DNA of 64,000 nt from an uncultured Roseobacter sp. (GCA_947501635.1 CANMWT010000003.1:248001-312000); one strand, 5' to 3'. Shown: positions 1 to 9,808, counted from the first letter of the stretch. A program made the numbers and translations. Notes: generated by a model from the sequence alone, not told the origin.

Positions 1-1462
1 AGTGGGTCACGACCAGCACCTGCCCCGCCTCTGCGATAGCAGCCAGCCTGCGGCCCACTGCATCCGCCGTGGCACCGCCCACACCACGGTCGATCTCATC
101 AAATATCATGGTAATGCCGGTCTGCTCGCGGGTCAGGCAAACCTTTAACGCCAGCAGAAACCTGCTCAACTCCCCGCCCGAGGCGATCCGGTTCAACGCC
201 CCCGACGGCGCGCCGGGATTGGTCGCCACGGTAAAGGCCACGGCATCGACACCCCCTGGGCCTGCCGTCTCGGTGGTAACTTCGGTTGTGAAAACCGCGC
301 GCTCCATCTTGAGCGGGGCCAACTCTGCGGTCACGGCCTTGTCTAGCTTTGCCGCCGCCTTCCGGCGCGCCGCCGTCAGACGGCCAGCGGCGTCAGCATA
401 TGCTGCCTCTGCTGTGCGTGCCTCCTTTTGCAACCTGGCAAGATCGGCATCACCCGCATCCAGCGCTGCGAGCTTGGCACGCAAGCCTTGTGCAAAACCG
501 GCAAGATCATCCGCTAACACGTCATGCTTGCGCGCCAAGGCGCGGATCGCAAACAACCGCTCTTCGGTTTCTTCCAGTTCAATCGGGTTGAAAGTCAGCC
601 CCTCAATGGCTTTGACGATGCCGTCCATGGCGTCATCCAGCTCGGCCACGGCACGCCCCAACGCGGCCAAAGGTTGCTCAAGCGCACCGTCCGCAGCATC
701 CGCCGCGCCATCCAGCCAGCGGATCGCGTCGTTCAGCGCGCCTTCAGCCCCCTGTGCGCCCAGTACTTCATGCGCGCGGATCACATCCCCGCGCACTTTC
801 TCGGCGCCCTGCATCAGCCGCCGCTGCTGGTCAAGTTCCGCTTCCTCTCCCGGCTGCGGAGCAAGCGCGTCCAACTCGGCCACAGCATGGCGCAGAAAGT
901 CTTCCTCTTCGCGGATGGCGGCCATCGCGGCCTCTGCTTCGGCCAAAGCACGCGCTGCTTGCCCCTTTTCGGCCCAGGCTTTGCGCACCAGCGATTTCAG
1001 CGCATCCAGCGCGCCGAAAGCATCCAGAATATCGCGGTGTCCGCGCGGGTTCAGCAAACCGCGGTCATCATGCTGCCCGTGCAGTTCGACCAGCGTCTCC
1101 GACAGCGCGCGCAACACCTCGCCCGAGCAGCGGCGGTCGTTCACCCAAGCGGTCTTGCGCCCGTCCTGGGTGTTGACCCGCCGCAGGATCAATTCGTCCT
1201 GCTCCGGCAGGCCCGCGTCGCGCAGCAACGCCCGGGCAGGATGCGCGGGCCCCAAATCGAACCACGCCGTCACCTCACCCTGATCGGCCCCATGACGGAC
1301 CAGATCAGCCCGCCCGCGCCAGCCCAGCACAAACCCAAGACTGTCCAGCAGAATGGATTTGCCAGCCCCCGTTTCACCGGTCAGCACATTAAGCCCCGGC
1401 TGGAACGACAATTCCAGCCGGTCGATGATAAGCATATTGCAGATATCCAGCCCGCGCAGCAT
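1..1462 (-). CDS. recN: DNA repair protein RecN (3' end outside window)
   Basis: RecN is an SMC-like ATPase that acts early in recombinational repair of double-strand breaks. The frame starts at an ATG at 1462 and runs without a stop off the left edge, giving about 487 codons of a family usually near 550 residues. Walker A GETGAGKS lies at residues 29-36 after an N-terminal AAA half. The long middle part is rich in Ala, Glu and Leu, as expected of the coiled-coil arms. The C-terminal half carries an ABC-like ASGGELSRF signature followed by a Walker B-like IFDEIDRGVGG, and the visible sequence ends in the VVTH switch region. It lies 34 bp downstream of bamD on the same strand, the usual order at the end of this cluster in Rhodobacterales. 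Confidence 0.95.
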   Translation of the reverse strand, partial: MLRGLDICNMLIIDRLELSFQPGLNVLTGETGAGKSILLDSLGFVLGWRGRADLVRHGADQGEVTAWFDLGPAHPARALLRDAGLPEQDELILRRVNTQDGRKTAWVNDRRCSGEVLRALSETLVELHGQHDDRGLLNPRGHRDILDAFGALDALKSLVRKAWAEKGQAARALAEAEAAMAAIREEEDFLRHAVAELDALAPQPGEEAELDQQRRLMQGAEKVRGDVIRAHEVLGAQGAEGALNDAIRWLDGAADAADGALEQPLAALGRAVAELDDAMDGIVKAIEGLTFNPIELEETEERLFAIRALARKHDVLADDLAGFAQGLRAKLAALDAGDADLARLQKEARTAEAAYADAAGRLTAARRKAAAKLDKAVTAELAPLKMERAVFTTEVTTETAGPGGVDAVAFTVATNPGAPSGALNRIASGGELSRFLLALKVCLTREQTGITMIFDEIDRGVGGATADAVGRRLAAIAEAGQVLVVTH

Positions 1463-1496
1463 CAGCCCAATCCGTCAGTTAAACGACAGCGCCGCC

Positions 1497-2363
1497 TCAG
1501 AGCCATTCGCCCCGGACCGTCTGGCGGTACAGCTGCCGCAACCAGCCGTCGCCGCTGGCTTCCGGCCGCAGCCCCTGCCCCGTCAAAAGCGCAAAGCTGT
1601 CTTCGTACCAGATGGTCGACTGGTAGTTGTACCCCAAGATCGCACCCGCTGTCTTTGCCTCATCGGTCAATCCCAGCGACAGATAGGCTTCCACCAGCCG
1701 GTGCAGCGCCTCGGGCGTGTGAGAGGTAGTCTGGAAATCCTCGACAACCACGCGGAACCGATTGATTGCGGCGGTGTAATGCTCTCGGCGCAGGTAATAG
1801 CGCCCAATCTCCATCTCCTTGCCCGCGAGATGGTCAAAGGCCAGATCAAACTTCAGAATTGCTGAGCGCGCGTATTCACTGTCGGGATAGCGCTCAATCG
1901 TTTCACGCAACGCCTGCAGCGCCTGGAAGGTCAGCCCCTGATCGCGCCCGACTTCGTCGATCTGGTCGTAGTAGCTTAGCGCCAGAAGGTACTGCGCATA
2001 GGCCGCATCATCATCATCGGGGTAGAAATCTATAAACCGCTGGGCCGCGGACCGGCTGTTGGGATAGTCCTGATCCTGATGGTACGAAAACGCCTGCATT
2101 ATCAACGCGCGACGGGCCCAATCGGAATAGGGATACAATCGCTCGATCTCGGCAAAGTAAAAGGCAGCGTCGGATGGGCGGTTACGTGTCAGCTCAAACT
2201 CGCCGCGCTCAAAAATCTGCTGCGGCTCGTAGGTCTCAAGGGGGATTTCCTGCGGATTGAAGAGCGATCCTGTCGTGCGCCCACTGTCACTGGAACACGC
2301 CGCCAGTGCCGAGCACATCAGAACGATCATGAAACATCGCTGTCCAGATCCTAGCCCCATCAT
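1497..2363 (-). CDS. bamD: Outer membrane assembly lipoprotein BamD (ComL)
   Basis: BamD is the essential lipoprotein partner of BamA in the outer-membrane beta-barrel assembly machine. The 288-residue product has a hydrophobic signal with a lipobox LAAC ending at Cys23, followed by Ser-rich sequence. After that come TPR-like helical repeats, including ERGEFELTRNRPSDAAFYF, PYSDWARRALIMQAFSYH and the PDDDDAAYAQYLLALSYY segment that is typical of the family. Length is normal. Its leader holds a perfect 7-bp inverted repeat (2436-2455). Downstream is recN, upstream lpxC, all on the minus strand. The 171-bp gap to lpxC suggests that it may have its own promoter. Confidence 0.95.
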   Translation of the reverse strand: MMGLGSGQRCFMIVLMCSALAACSSDSGRTTGSLFNPQEIPLETYEPQQIFERGEFELTRNRPSDAAFYFAEIERLYPYSDWARRALIMQAFSYHQDQDYPNSRSAAQRFIDFYPDDDDAAYAQYLLALSYYDQIDEVGRDQGLTFQALQALRETIERYPDSEYARSAILKFDLAFDHLAGKEMEIGRYYLRREHYTAAINRFRVVVEDFQTTSHTPEALHRLVEAYLSLGLTDEAKTAGAILGYNYQSTIWYEDSFALLTGQGLRPEASGDGWLRQLYRQTVRGEWL

Positions 2364-2435
2364 GCTCTGTACCCTTGCCTTTTCGTCGATGGCAGCACCG
2401 TTGCGACCGCCTTCGTCCTAACACAGAAATTTACC

Positions 2436-2455
2436 GTGCAAAACGATCTTTGCAC
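2436..2455 (-). promoter_or_regulatory. Inverted repeat in the bamD leader
   Basis: GTGCAAA and TTTGCAC form a perfect 7-bp dyad around a 6-nt centre, about 75 bp upstream of the bamD start. Neither flank has a T run, so it does not look like a terminator. A protein-binding site or 5'-UTR hairpin is more likely. The function is not known from sequence. Confidence 0.3.
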
Positions 2456-2535
2456 AGGATCATGAGATTAGGAATACACCGTATTTTCCAGATCACAAGA
2501 CTGCAGGTCAGCGCAGTCGCGCAGCAGCTCTAAGA

Positions 2536-3459
2536 TCAGGCAACTGCAGGAATTTCATCCCACACAAGACCATATCCCGGCAACCGCGAGGCCTGCTCGT
2601 GGTCGCACACGATCATGCGCATCGCATACGGCGTCGCAAAGAGCTTTCGCAACAGCGTGTTGGTCAGCGAATGGCCCGCACGCACACCGGTATAGCGGCC
2701 GATCAACGGCGCACCCGCCAGCGCAAGATCGCCCAACGCATCCAGCATCTTGTGACGCACAGGCTCATCCGCATGGCGCAATCCGCCAGGGCTCAGCACA
2801 CGGTCACCCGAAAACACAACCGCGTTTTCGCCCGGGTTGCCGCCCAGTGCCAGCCCGTTGGCGCGCATCTCGTCCACATCCGCCTGACGGCAGAAGGTCC
2901 GGCTGTCGCACAGTTCGCGCGCGAAATTGCCGTTGTTCATCACCAGAGATTTTTTCTGATGCCCAATCGCCGTGTCTTCAAAGTCGATCTCAAAATCGAT
3001 CTGCAGCGTGTCAGACGGTGCCAGCGTCGCAGACGCCTTTCCGTCGGTCACGGTTACTTCTTTCAGAACTTCGAACGCACGCACAGGCGCATCAAGTTTG
3101 CGCAACCCACGCTGCATGATACCACGCACAAATGGCACGGCAGAGCCGTCCAGAATGGGCACTTCTGGTCCATCAATCTCGATCAAGGCGTTGTGCACGC
3201 CGCAGCCCGCCAAAGCCGCCATGATGTGTTCAACCGTCGATACCTGCAGCCCGGAGGTGTTCTGGATTTTTGTGCACAGGGGTGAGCGCAAGACCGCGTC
3301 CCAGCGTGCAGGTACCATCCGGTCACCCAAAGCAATGTCCGTGCGTGCGAACCAGATGCCATGCTCTGCTGACGCAGGCCGAATGGTCACGGATGCGCGG
3401 TGGCCCGAATGCAAGCCATAGCCGGAAAAGCTGATTGGTGATTTGATCGTTGTCTGCAC
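2536..3459 (-). CDS. lpxC: UDP-3-O-acyl-N-acetylglucosamine deacetylase
   Basis: LpxC is the zinc hydrolase that commits UDP-acyl-GlcNAc to lipid A synthesis in the cytoplasm. The 307-residue product shows the HIMAALAG motif and the HKMLDALGDLALAG motif, which supply the zinc-binding histidines and aspartate, as well as the N-terminal ISFSGYGLHSGH segment. The start codon is GTG at 3459, preceded by a G-rich Shine-Dalgarno stretch (GTGGGGG). A good sigma70-type promoter lies just upstream (3501-3529). It sits between ftsZ and bamD, a common arrangement at the end of dcw clusters. A terminator after ftsZ separates it from the division genes. Confidence 0.96.
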   Translation of the reverse strand: MQTTIKSPISFSGYGLHSGHRASVTIRPASAEHGIWFARTDIALGDRMVPARWDAVLRSPLCTKIQNTSGLQVSTVEHIMAALAGCGVHNALIEIDGPEVPILDGSAVPFVRGIMQRGLRKLDAPVRAFEVLKEVTVTDGKASATLAPSDTLQIDFEIDFEDTAIGHQKKSLVMNNGNFARELCDSRTFCRQADVDEMRANGLALGGNPGENAVVFSGDRVLSPGGLRHADEPVRHKMLDALGDLALAGAPLIGRYTGVRAGHSLTNTLLRKLFATPYAMRMIVCDHEQASRLPGYGLVWDEIPAVA

Positions 3460-3500
3460 GTGGCCCCCACGAAATGACGGAACTCTGCCCGGTTGATCCG

Positions 3501-3529
3501 TATCTAGGCGCAGGCCGCTGCTGGCTCAA
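3501..3529 (-). promoter_or_regulatory. Putative lpxC promoter
   Basis: On the minus strand TTGAGC and TAGATA are separated by exactly 17 bp. Transcription would begin near 3494, giving a leader of about 35 nt before the lpxC GTG. Confidence 0.45.
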
Positions 3530-3614
3530 CTCAATCTTTGCAACGGACTGAAACACTACTGTTACATTTGAGCGTAAACGCGCCACAGAGAGCGCAAGCC
3601 TCTGTAAAAAATAG

Positions 3615-3640
3615 AAAAAAGGCCGCCCCAAGGCGACCTT
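3615..3640 (-). terminator. Rho-independent terminator after ftsZ
   Basis: On the minus strand a 7-bp stem (GGTCGCC / GGCGGCC, one G-T pair, loop TTGG) is followed directly by six T residues. It begins about 20 nt after the ftsZ stop and would end the dcw transcript before lpxC. Confidence 0.8.
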
Positions 3641-3662
3641 CAGTTGTAACAACGTGATGATA

Positions 3663-5300
3663 TCAGTTGGCTTGACGCCGCAAAAACGCAGGAATTTCGA
3701 TCCGTTCCTGATCCGGATCCTGCTGATCCTGAGGCACCTGCGCCGGTGCTTGTGCCCGCGATTGCATGGTCGGCTGCTGCCTTGGCGCCGCCGGCTGGGC
3801 GTTTTCGGACTGCCCTGTCATGCGGTTGATAAGCGAATTGATGCCAAAGCGCGGGCGCTCCTCATGGCCTGCCTGACCGGATGCAACCGGCGCAGGACGG
3901 TGGACATGTTCACTTGGAACGGACTTGGCCGCAGCCGCCCGCAGGCGCGCCATGGCTTCCGGTGACGGTGTGCCGGGCGCGCGTGGCGCCACATATTCCT
4001 CTGCCGGTGCCTGCTGTACTTCTTCACGGTTTGGCTCGAAGGCTGCAACCTGTGGCTGGTAAGCGGGTGGTGGCAAATCATCATCGGCCGCCGCAACGGG
4101 CTCGTCAAAGATTGACTCCGCCATATCCTCAGCTGCCGCACGCTCTGCATCAAGTTCACCGAAGAGCGATGGCTCGTCGGTCGCCTCCGTGACACGCGGT
4201 GCAACTTGCTCGGCCGCCACAGCAGGCTCTTCCAGCGCAACTTCGGCCGCGGGGGCCACAGCCTCTTCTGGTGCGGCCTTGCGCAATGGCTCTGACATAG
4301 AGCGACGCGGCACCGGAATGTCCGAATTCACATCCATCGCGTCAATGCCAGTGGCAACCACGCTTACACGCATGATACCGCCCATTTCGGTATCCAGCGT
4401 CGACCCGACAATGATGTTTGCTTCCGGATCAACTTCTTCCCGGATGCGATTGGCCGCCTCATCCAGTTCGAACAATGTAAGATCGTTGCCGCCTGTGATG
4501 TTGATAAGCACGCCTTTGGCACCGCGCAGCGAGATTTCGTCCAGCAGCGGGTTGGCAATCGCCTTCTCGGCCGCCTGCACCGCGCGGTCTTCACCGTCGG
4601 ATTCGCCCGTGCCCATCATCGCCTTGCCCATCTCGTCCATCACGGCGCGAACATCTGCAAAATCAAGGTTGATAAGGCCCGGACGCACCATCAGGTCGGT
4701 CACACCTTTGACACCCTGATACAAAACGTCATCCGCCATGGAGAAAGCTTCGGTAAAGGTGGTTTTCTCGTTGGCAAGGCGGAACAGGTTCTGGTTGGGG
4801 ATGATAATCAGCGTATCGACCACTTTTTGCAGCGCTTCGACGCCTTCTTCAGCCTGACGCATCCGCTTTGCACCTTCGAATTGGAAGGGTTTGGTCACAA
4901 CGCCAACTGTCAGCACGCCCAATTCACGCGCCGCCTGCGCGATGATCGGTGCCGCACCCGTTCCGGTGCCGCCGCCCATGCCTGCCGTGATAAAGCACAT
5001 ATGTGCGCCGGCAAGGTGGTCCACGATCTCTTCAATGCTCTCTTCAGCTGCGGCCGCGCCAACAGCTGCCCGCGCCCCCGCGCCCAGCCCTTCGGTCACT
5101 TTCACGCCCAACTGCACGCGATTGTCGGACTTCGCCTGCTGCAGCGCCTGCGCGTCGGTGTTTGCCACAACGAAATCGACACCATCCAGTGCCTTTTCGA
5201 TCATATTGTTCACCGCGTTGCCACCAGCGCCGCCAACACCGAAAACGGTGATCCGAGGTTTGAGTTCAGCCTGTCCCGGCATCGAAAGAGTAAGTGTCAT
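3663..5300 (-). CDS. ftsZ: Cell division protein FtsZ with a long C-terminal linker
   Basis: FtsZ is the tubulin-like GTPase that forms the division ring. The 545-residue product has the nucleotide-binding VGGAGGNAV motif near residues 22-30, the tubulin signature GGGTGTG at 109-115, and the T7 loop [11 protein letters not shown]. The globular part ends near residue 320. It is followed by about 200 residues of Pro/Ala/Glu-rich sequence, and the protein ends in the conserved peptide IPAFLRRQ that binds FtsA and other partners. E. coli FtsZ has 383 residues, so the extra length is nearly all linker, as in other alphaproteobacteria. A 332-bp upstream region with several inverted repeats separates it from ftsA, and a terminator follows. 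Confidence 0.98.
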   Translation of the reverse strand: MTLTLSMPGQAELKPRITVFGVGGAGGNAVNNMIEKALDGVDFVVANTDAQALQQAKSDNRVQLGVKVTEGLGAGARAAVGAAAAEESIEEIVDHLAGAHMCFITAGMGGGTGTGAAPIIAQAARELGVLTVGVVTKPFQFEGAKRMRQAEEGVEALQKVVDTLIIIPNQNLFRLANEKTTFTEAFSMADDVLYQGVKGVTDLMVRPGLINLDFADVRAVMDEMGKAMMGTGESDGEDRAVQAAEKAIANPLLDEISLRGAKGVLINITGGNDLTLFELDEAANRIREEVDPEANIIVGSTLDTEMGGIMRVSVVATGIDAMDVNSDIPVPRRSMSEPLRKAAPEEAVAPAAEVALEEPAVAAEQVAPRVTEATDEPSLFGELDAERAAAEDMAESIFDEPVAAADDDLPPPAYQPQVAAFEPNREEVQQAPAEEYVAPRAPGTPSPEAMARLRAAAAKSVPSEHVHRPAPVASGQAGHEERPRFGINSLINRMTGQSENAQPAAPRQQPTMQSRAQAPAQVPQDQQDPDQERIEIPAFLRRQAN

Positions 5301-5632
5301 AATTAAATCCGCCTGTGCTTCAGCCTCGCATTCGCGAGCGTTCTTACTGCCAATCCTGACGCGACCCTATCCTTTTGACGCCCTAGGGTCACGCAAAAAA
5401 CGCAAATCTGCCACAAAATATAGACAAAAGCACTGTGACCGTTCCCAGCATCTTGGCCGATCGGCAAGATGTTGCGAAAACTTGGGTTTTAGCCATAGGC
5501 ACAGCGCTAGAAGTGCCCGCACAGCACGCGGAATGCTGCGGTCAAGAGTGTGTGTCGGGGCTGACTGCTCGGTCTGCCATGTTTGTTTTCGTTACCTTTA
5601 TGTTAATCGATTCGATCCCAAAGCGCCAACAT
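5301..5632 (-). promoter_or_regulatory. ftsA-ftsZ intergenic regulatory region
   Basis: No gene is visible in this 332-bp stretch. It holds three dyads: CTCGC/GCGAG at 5325-5338, GACCCTA/TAGGGTC at 5363-5390, and CATCTTG/CAAGATG enclosing CCGATCGG at 5449-5471. On the minus strand TTAA-N7-GTAAC (5606-5591) differs by one base from the CtrA consensus TTAA-N7-TTAAC. The dyads suggest that ftsZ has its own promoter and control, but I could not assign -35 and -10 boxes with confidence. Confidence 0.4.
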
Positions 5633-6967
5633 TTACCAATTGTCGCGGAACCATTTCACTGCCCGCTTCAACGACCGGTGCGGATAGCTATCGGTGGGGA
5701 TATCGAAATCCCACCATTCGTCCTGCGGGTGTGCCGCAAACAGTGACAAACCCACCACCGAAGAAAAAGCAGGTCCGGTTGCCGCCTGTGGCAGCCCATG
5801 GACCCGCAACGGCCGGCCCAGCCGGACCTGCTGGCCCAGAATCTTGCTGGCCAGCCCGTCCAGCCCAGGAATCTGGCTGCCCCCGCCTGTCAGGACAATC
5901 TGCTGGCTCGGCAAATGGTCAAAACCAGCCGCATCGAGCCGCGCGCGCACCTCTTCGAGGATTTCTTCAACGCGCGGACGCATGATACCGATGACCTCGG
6001 CGCGGCTCGCGGTGCGGCGGTCGTGCTCGAAATCGCCCGTGTCCCCGCCGATTTCGATCATCTCGCGGTCGTCAACGCCAGTCGCATGGACGCCGCCGTA
6101 AAAGGTCTTGATCCGCTCGGCGTTACCCATGGGTATCTGCAAACCCATCGAAATATCCGAGGTAATATGGTCTCCGCCCATCCGCACAGTGTCGGCGTAG
6201 ATCATGTGCTTTTTGATAAAGATCGACACGCCGGTGGCTCCGCCGCCCAGATCAATGCAGGCTGCGCCAAGCTCCTGCTCGTCTTCAACCAGCGAGGCTA
6301 TGCCGCTGGCATAGGCAGATGACGCGATCCCCGCCAGCTCCAGATCACAGCGTTTAATGCAATGGGCAAGGTGCTGGACGGCAGCACCGTCCACGGTCAG
6401 CATATGCATATCGACAGACAGGTGATTGCCAAGCTGGCCGCGCGGATCAATCAGCCCCGAGCGGTGGTCGAGCGCGAAATTGACGGGTTGGGCATGCAGC
6501 ACCTCACGCCCCGCGCCGTAATCGGGTATGTCGCAGGCGGCCAGCACGCGTGCCACATCTTCCTCACTCACCGCCTCGCCTTCCAGCGGCACCATCGCAT
6601 CCAGCCCGTAAGAACGCGGCTCGGCTCCGGCAAAGCAGGCGATCACGTGGTCCACGCGGATACCCGCCATCTTCTGCGCGCCCTGCAACGCCGTCCTGAT
6701 CGCGCGTTCCGTTTCGGGCATGGCGCAAATCTCGCCGAACTTTACCCCACGCGAGCGGGTCGTCGAGGCACCGATCACACGGAAGGCGGACTGACCTGCA
6801 AGCGATCCGATCTCGCCCTCTTCCCCAAGGTTGGAAATCCCATCGAACCGCAACACCAGACATGATATCTTGGACGTCCCCACATCCAGAATAGCAACCA
6901 CGCCGCGCTGCATCGCCGCCTTGCGCATGTTGCGCATCTGTCTTTGGCTGTCGTATAAATCGATCAT
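5633..6967 (-). CDS. ftsA: Cell division protein FtsA
   Basis: FtsA is the actin-like ATPase that anchors FtsZ polymers to the inner membrane. The 444-residue product has the phosphate-1 motif ILDVGTSKISCLV near residues 26-38, the 1C (SHS2) domain after it, the QHLAHCIKRCDLELAGI segment, and the nucleotide-binding CIDLGGGATGVSIF and IVLTGGGSQIPGL motifs. The C-terminal end FDIPTDSYPHRSLKRAVKW is amphipathic and basic, as expected of the membrane-targeting helix. The start lies 3 bp after the ftsQ stop, so the two are cotranscribed. Basic residues before the actin fold are usual in this order. Confidence 0.97.
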   Translation of the reverse strand: MIDLYDSQRQMRNMRKAAMQRGVVAILDVGTSKISCLVLRFDGISNLGEEGEIGSLAGQSAFRVIGASTTRSRGVKFGEICAMPETERAIRTALQGAQKMAGIRVDHVIACFAGAEPRSYGLDAMVPLEGEAVSEEDVARVLAACDIPDYGAGREVLHAQPVNFALDHRSGLIDPRGQLGNHLSVDMHMLTVDGAAVQHLAHCIKRCDLELAGIASSAYASGIASLVEDEQELGAACIDLGGGATGVSIFIKKHMIYADTVRMGGDHITSDISMGLQIPMGNAERIKTFYGGVHATGVDDREMIEIGGDTGDFEHDRRTASRAEVIGIMRPRVEEILEEVRARLDAAGFDHLPSQQIVLTGGGSQIPGLDGLASKILGQQVRLGRPLRVHGLPQAATGPAFSSVVGLSLFAAHPQDEWWDFDIPTDSYPHRSLKRAVKWFRDNW

Positions 6968-6970
6968 TCT

Positions 6971-7855
6971 TTATTGCCCTGATACTTCTTTGATATTCCA
7001 CCACATATCGGTGGCATAAATGCTCATCTGAACAGTTGGACGCGCGCCCAACCGCAGGTCGACCTGCAGAATGTCGCGGCTGAGAATGTCCTGTGCCTCG
7101 TCAAGCGCGATCACACGCTCCAATGCCTCCACGGCGCCGTCTTCGGGCAGCAGAATGCGCTGGCCGCGGTCCAGCACGATATCCCAGCGGCGGTTGCCCA
7201 TGCGCACAATACCGCGCAGCCTGTCGCCCAGCGGCGCTGCCGCTTGGTAAAGCTGAAGCGCTTCCTCCACATGATGCGCCGCGCCCTCTCCGGCGATCAA
7301 CGGTAAATCGGACCGGTCCATGCGCCGCTCGAGCCCCCGCACCTGTGCGCCGGTAGCATCCACAAGGCTCAGCCCATCGCGGTTGCGCCACACCGCAACC
7401 GGTGTGCGGCGTACCACATCAACCTGCAGCACCCCGCCCGGCTTGATGCGCACGCTGGCCGAATTCACCGGCGCAAGCGCGCTGACCTGATCGCGAATAG
7501 CCTCAAGATCAAGATCAAACGAACTGATCGGAAAGGCCACCATCACCTCGGCCCTGATCTCGGCAGCCAGCGCGTTGGTTGCCCCGTCGATGGCCATCAG
7601 GTGCACCATGAATTCCGGGCGCGTCTCAAAGCTGGCCTTTGCCTCCAGCACGGCGCCAACCAGCGCAGTGCGGCGGGTGTCATCAGATAGCCACCAGCTG
7701 CCCGCCGCAAAGGCCAGCAACATCGGGACACCTGCACGCAAGAACAGAATGAACCCCGGCGTGAGCAACAGCCGCTCGACGCGCCATGCCCAACGCGAGG
7801 GCGCGGGATCGCTGCTTTTGTCACCACGTCGCGCGGCACGCATCACCGATCGCAT
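6971..7855 (-). CDS. ftsQ: Cell division protein FtsQ
   Basis: FtsQ is a bitopic inner-membrane protein that links cytoplasmic and periplasmic divisome parts through a POTRA domain. The N-terminus is basic and cytoplasmic. A membrane helix (FILFLRAGVPMLLAFAAGSWWL) follows, then the POTRA region with the ...DGATNALAAEIRAEV segment and the FtsQ beta domain. I chose the ATG at 7855 because GGAGG stands 7 nt upstream and it overlaps ddl by only 13 bp. The same frame is open to an in-frame start at 7876. Length from 7855 is 294 residues, normal for the family. Confidence 0.93.
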   Translation of the reverse strand: MRSVMRAARRGDKSSDPAPSRWAWRVERLLLTPGFILFLRAGVPMLLAFAAGSWWLSDDTRRTALVGAVLEAKASFETRPEFMVHLMAIDGATNALAAEIRAEVMVAFPISSFDLDLEAIRDQVSALAPVNSASVRIKPGGVLQVDVVRRTPVAVWRNRDGLSLVDATGAQVRGLERRMDRSDLPLIAGEGAAHHVEEALQLYQAAAPLGDRLRGIVRMGNRRWDIVLDRGQRILLPEDGAVEALERVIALDEAQDILSRDILQVDLRLGARPTVQMSIYATDMWWNIKEVSGQ

Positions 7856-8763
7856 GACGCATCCTCCACAAGCCAAGCGCAGAGCTGCCCCAGCGATATA
7901 CCTTCCGCCGCCGCCTGTTCAGGGGTCAAAGAGGTCGCCGTCATCCCCGGTTGCGTGTTCGTCTCAAGCAGGATGAGCCCTGCCGCCCCCTTACTTTCAT
8001 CCCAGCGGAAATCTGTCCTGCTTACCCCACGACACCCCAGTGCCTTATGGGCGCGCAACGCGTAGTCCAGACACAGATCGAAAATCTCTTGCGGAATATC
8101 CGCAGGTACGACATGGCGCGACCCGCCGGGTTTGTACTTCGCGTCATAATCGTACCATCCGTCGGTGATGATATCGGTCACCGTCAGCGCGCGCGACCCC
8201 ATCACGGTGGTGGTCAATTCGCGGCCCGGCGCGAAGGCTTCGACCATGACCTCTTCTGGCATGTCATCAGACAGCTGCGGCGGGCCGTTGGCAGCGTCAT
8301 GCACAAGGTAGACACCGACCGAAGACCCTTCGTTATTGGGCTTGACCACATAGGGTGGCGGCATGACATGCCGCTCCCGCACGTCGACCGCGCGCGCCAA
8401 AACGCTGGGCACAACGGGCAGTCCGGCGGCGACATAGGTCTCTTTGGTGCGCTGCTTGTCCATGGCCAGCGCCGAGGCCAAAACACCGGAATGCGTGTAG
8501 GCTATCCCCATCCATTCCAAAAGGCCCTGCACCACGCCATCCTCGCCCCAGCGTCCGTGCAGGCAATTCAGCACCACATCGGGCGCAATCTCGGCAAGAC
8601 GCATAGCAAGATCGCGGCCGGCATCGACCTCGACCACTTCAAAACCTTCGTCCCGCAGGGCAGCTGCGCAGGGTTTCCCGCTGGACAAAGACACCTCGCG
8701 CTCGGCCGAAGGTCCGCCCATTAAAACTGCCACTTTCGGGGGTGTCCTGCTCGACTGACCCAC
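7843..8763 (-). CDS. ddl: D-alanine--D-alanine ligase
   Basis: Ddl is an ATP-grasp enzyme that joins two D-alanines for addition to UDP-MurNAc-tripeptide by MurF. The 306-residue product has the N-terminal VAVLMGGPSAEREVSLSSG motif, the ATP-grasp strand YVVKPNNEGSSVGVYLV, and the C-terminal metal site LLETNTQPGMT. In most homologues this reads EXNTXPGMT, so it is conserved here. The start is GTG at 8763 with GAGG 7 nt upstream; a second GTG ten codons in is possible. The leader contains a short hairpin (8780-8796). The 3' end overlaps ftsQ. Confidence 0.96.
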   Translation of the reverse strand: MGQSSRTPPKVAVLMGGPSAEREVSLSSGKPCAAALRDEGFEVVEVDAGRDLAMRLAEIAPDVVLNCLHGRWGEDGVVQGLLEWMGIAYTHSGVLASALAMDKQRTKETYVAAGLPVVPSVLARAVDVRERHVMPPPYVVKPNNEGSSVGVYLVHDAANGPPQLSDDMPEEVMVEAFAPGRELTTTVMGSRALTVTDIITDGWYDYDAKYKPGGSRHVVPADIPQEIFDLCLDYALRAHKALGCRGVSRTDFRWDESKGAAGLILLETNTQPGMTATSLTPEQAAAEGISLGQLCAWLVEDASCDR

Positions 8764-8779
8764 CTTTGTGCCTCTGGTT

Positions 8780-8796
8780 GAGCCTACTTAAGGCTC
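8780..8796. promoter_or_regulatory. Hairpin between murB and ddl
   Basis: GAGCCT and AGGCTC form a 6-bp stem with a 5-nt loop in the 106-bp gap between murB and ddl. It lacks a T run on the minus strand, where both genes lie. On the plus strand the next bases are T-rich, but no plus-strand gene precedes it. Confidence 0.25.
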
Positions 8797-8869
8797 GTCT
8801 TGTTTTTAGTTGCCCGACTTTTGCGCCGGTGCACCGTCATTTATTGTGCAAATTCAGCATTTTGACCCA

Positions 8870-9799
8870 TTACTCAGGGTCTTTGGCAACGCCGATCCGC
8901 ATGATTTCCCATTCTAGCGTGATACCGCTTGAATCGTAAACCTTTTTTCGCACTTCTTCGCCCAATCCCTCAAGGTCTGCCGCCGTGGCGTCACCGGTAT
9001 TTATCAGGAAGTTTGAATGCATCTCGCTCATCTGTGCGCCGCCGCGTCGGGCGCCACGCATGCCCGCGTCGTCGATCACTTTCCACGCCTTGAGGTCATG
9101 CACATCATCGGCCCTGCCCGTTGAAGAAAACCCCGCGGGATTGCGGAAGGTCGAGCCTGCGCTGCGGTCTTTTGTGGGTTGGGTTGCGTCGCGTTTCGCG
9201 ATCTGGTCGAGCATGCGCGCATGCAGCTCTTCGGACACGCCGCGCGGGGCATCAAACACTGCTTTGGTCAGCACCGCGCCTTCGGGCAAGCTGCTTTGAC
9301 GGTAGGCAAGTTGCAGGGCATCCGCGCTGAGTGTTTCGCGCAGGCCCGCACGGGTGACAATCTCGACCTCGGTCAGAACATCCGCCGTGTAGGTGCCGTA
9401 GCAGCCGGCATTCATCCGAACGGCCCCGCCAATGCTGCCGGGAATGGTACGCAGAAACGTCAGATCAAGCCCCGCATCCGCCGCGCGCCGGGCCACGTGC
9501 GCGTCGAGCGCTGCCGCGCCTGCAACAACGCGGGTGCCTTCGATCTCGATGCTGTTAAAGCCGCGGCCCAGGCGGATTACCACGGCGCGCAGCCCGCCGT
9601 CGCGCACAATAAGGTTCGAACCGACCCCCATCGGGAACACCGGCACATCGGGTGGCAGCGCGGCCAGAAACTGCGCCAGATCGTCGACATCGGCGGGCTG
9701 GAACAACCAGTCCGCGGGCCCGCCCACGCGCAGCCACGTCAGCTCGTTCAAGCTGCGCTGCGGCGTCAATCGGCCCCGGACCTGTGGCATTTGTTGCAT
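8870..9799 (-). CDS. murB: UDP-N-acetylenolpyruvoylglucosamine reductase
   Basis: MurB is the FAD enzyme that reduces UDP-GlcNAc-enolpyruvate to UDP-MurNAc. The 309-residue product shows the FAD-binding [15 protein letters not shown] and [22 protein letters not shown] segments, the [17 protein letters not shown] motif and the catalytic-region GSTFRNP. The short form lacking the Tyr-loop insertion (type IIa) is normal in alphaproteobacteria. The start may be 9799 or the ATG three codons later. It lies 9 bp after the second DUF2484 gene on the same strand. Confidence 0.96.
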   Translation of the reverse strand: MQQMPQVRGRLTPQRSLNELTWLRVGGPADWLFQPADVDDLAQFLAALPPDVPVFPMGVGSNLIVRDGGLRAVVIRLGRGFNSIEIEGTRVVAGAAALDAHVARRAADAGLDLTFLRTIPGSIGGAVRMNAGCYGTYTADVLTEVEIVTRAGLRETLSADALQLAYRQSSLPEGAVLTKAVFDAPRGVSEELHARMLDQIAKRDATQPTKDRSAGSTFRNPAGFSSTGRADDVHDLKAWKVIDDAGMRGARRGGAQMSEMHSNFLINTGDATAADLEGLGEEVRKKVYDSSGITLEWEIMRIGVAKDPE

Positions 9800-9808
9800 A
9801 TCCGGCGG

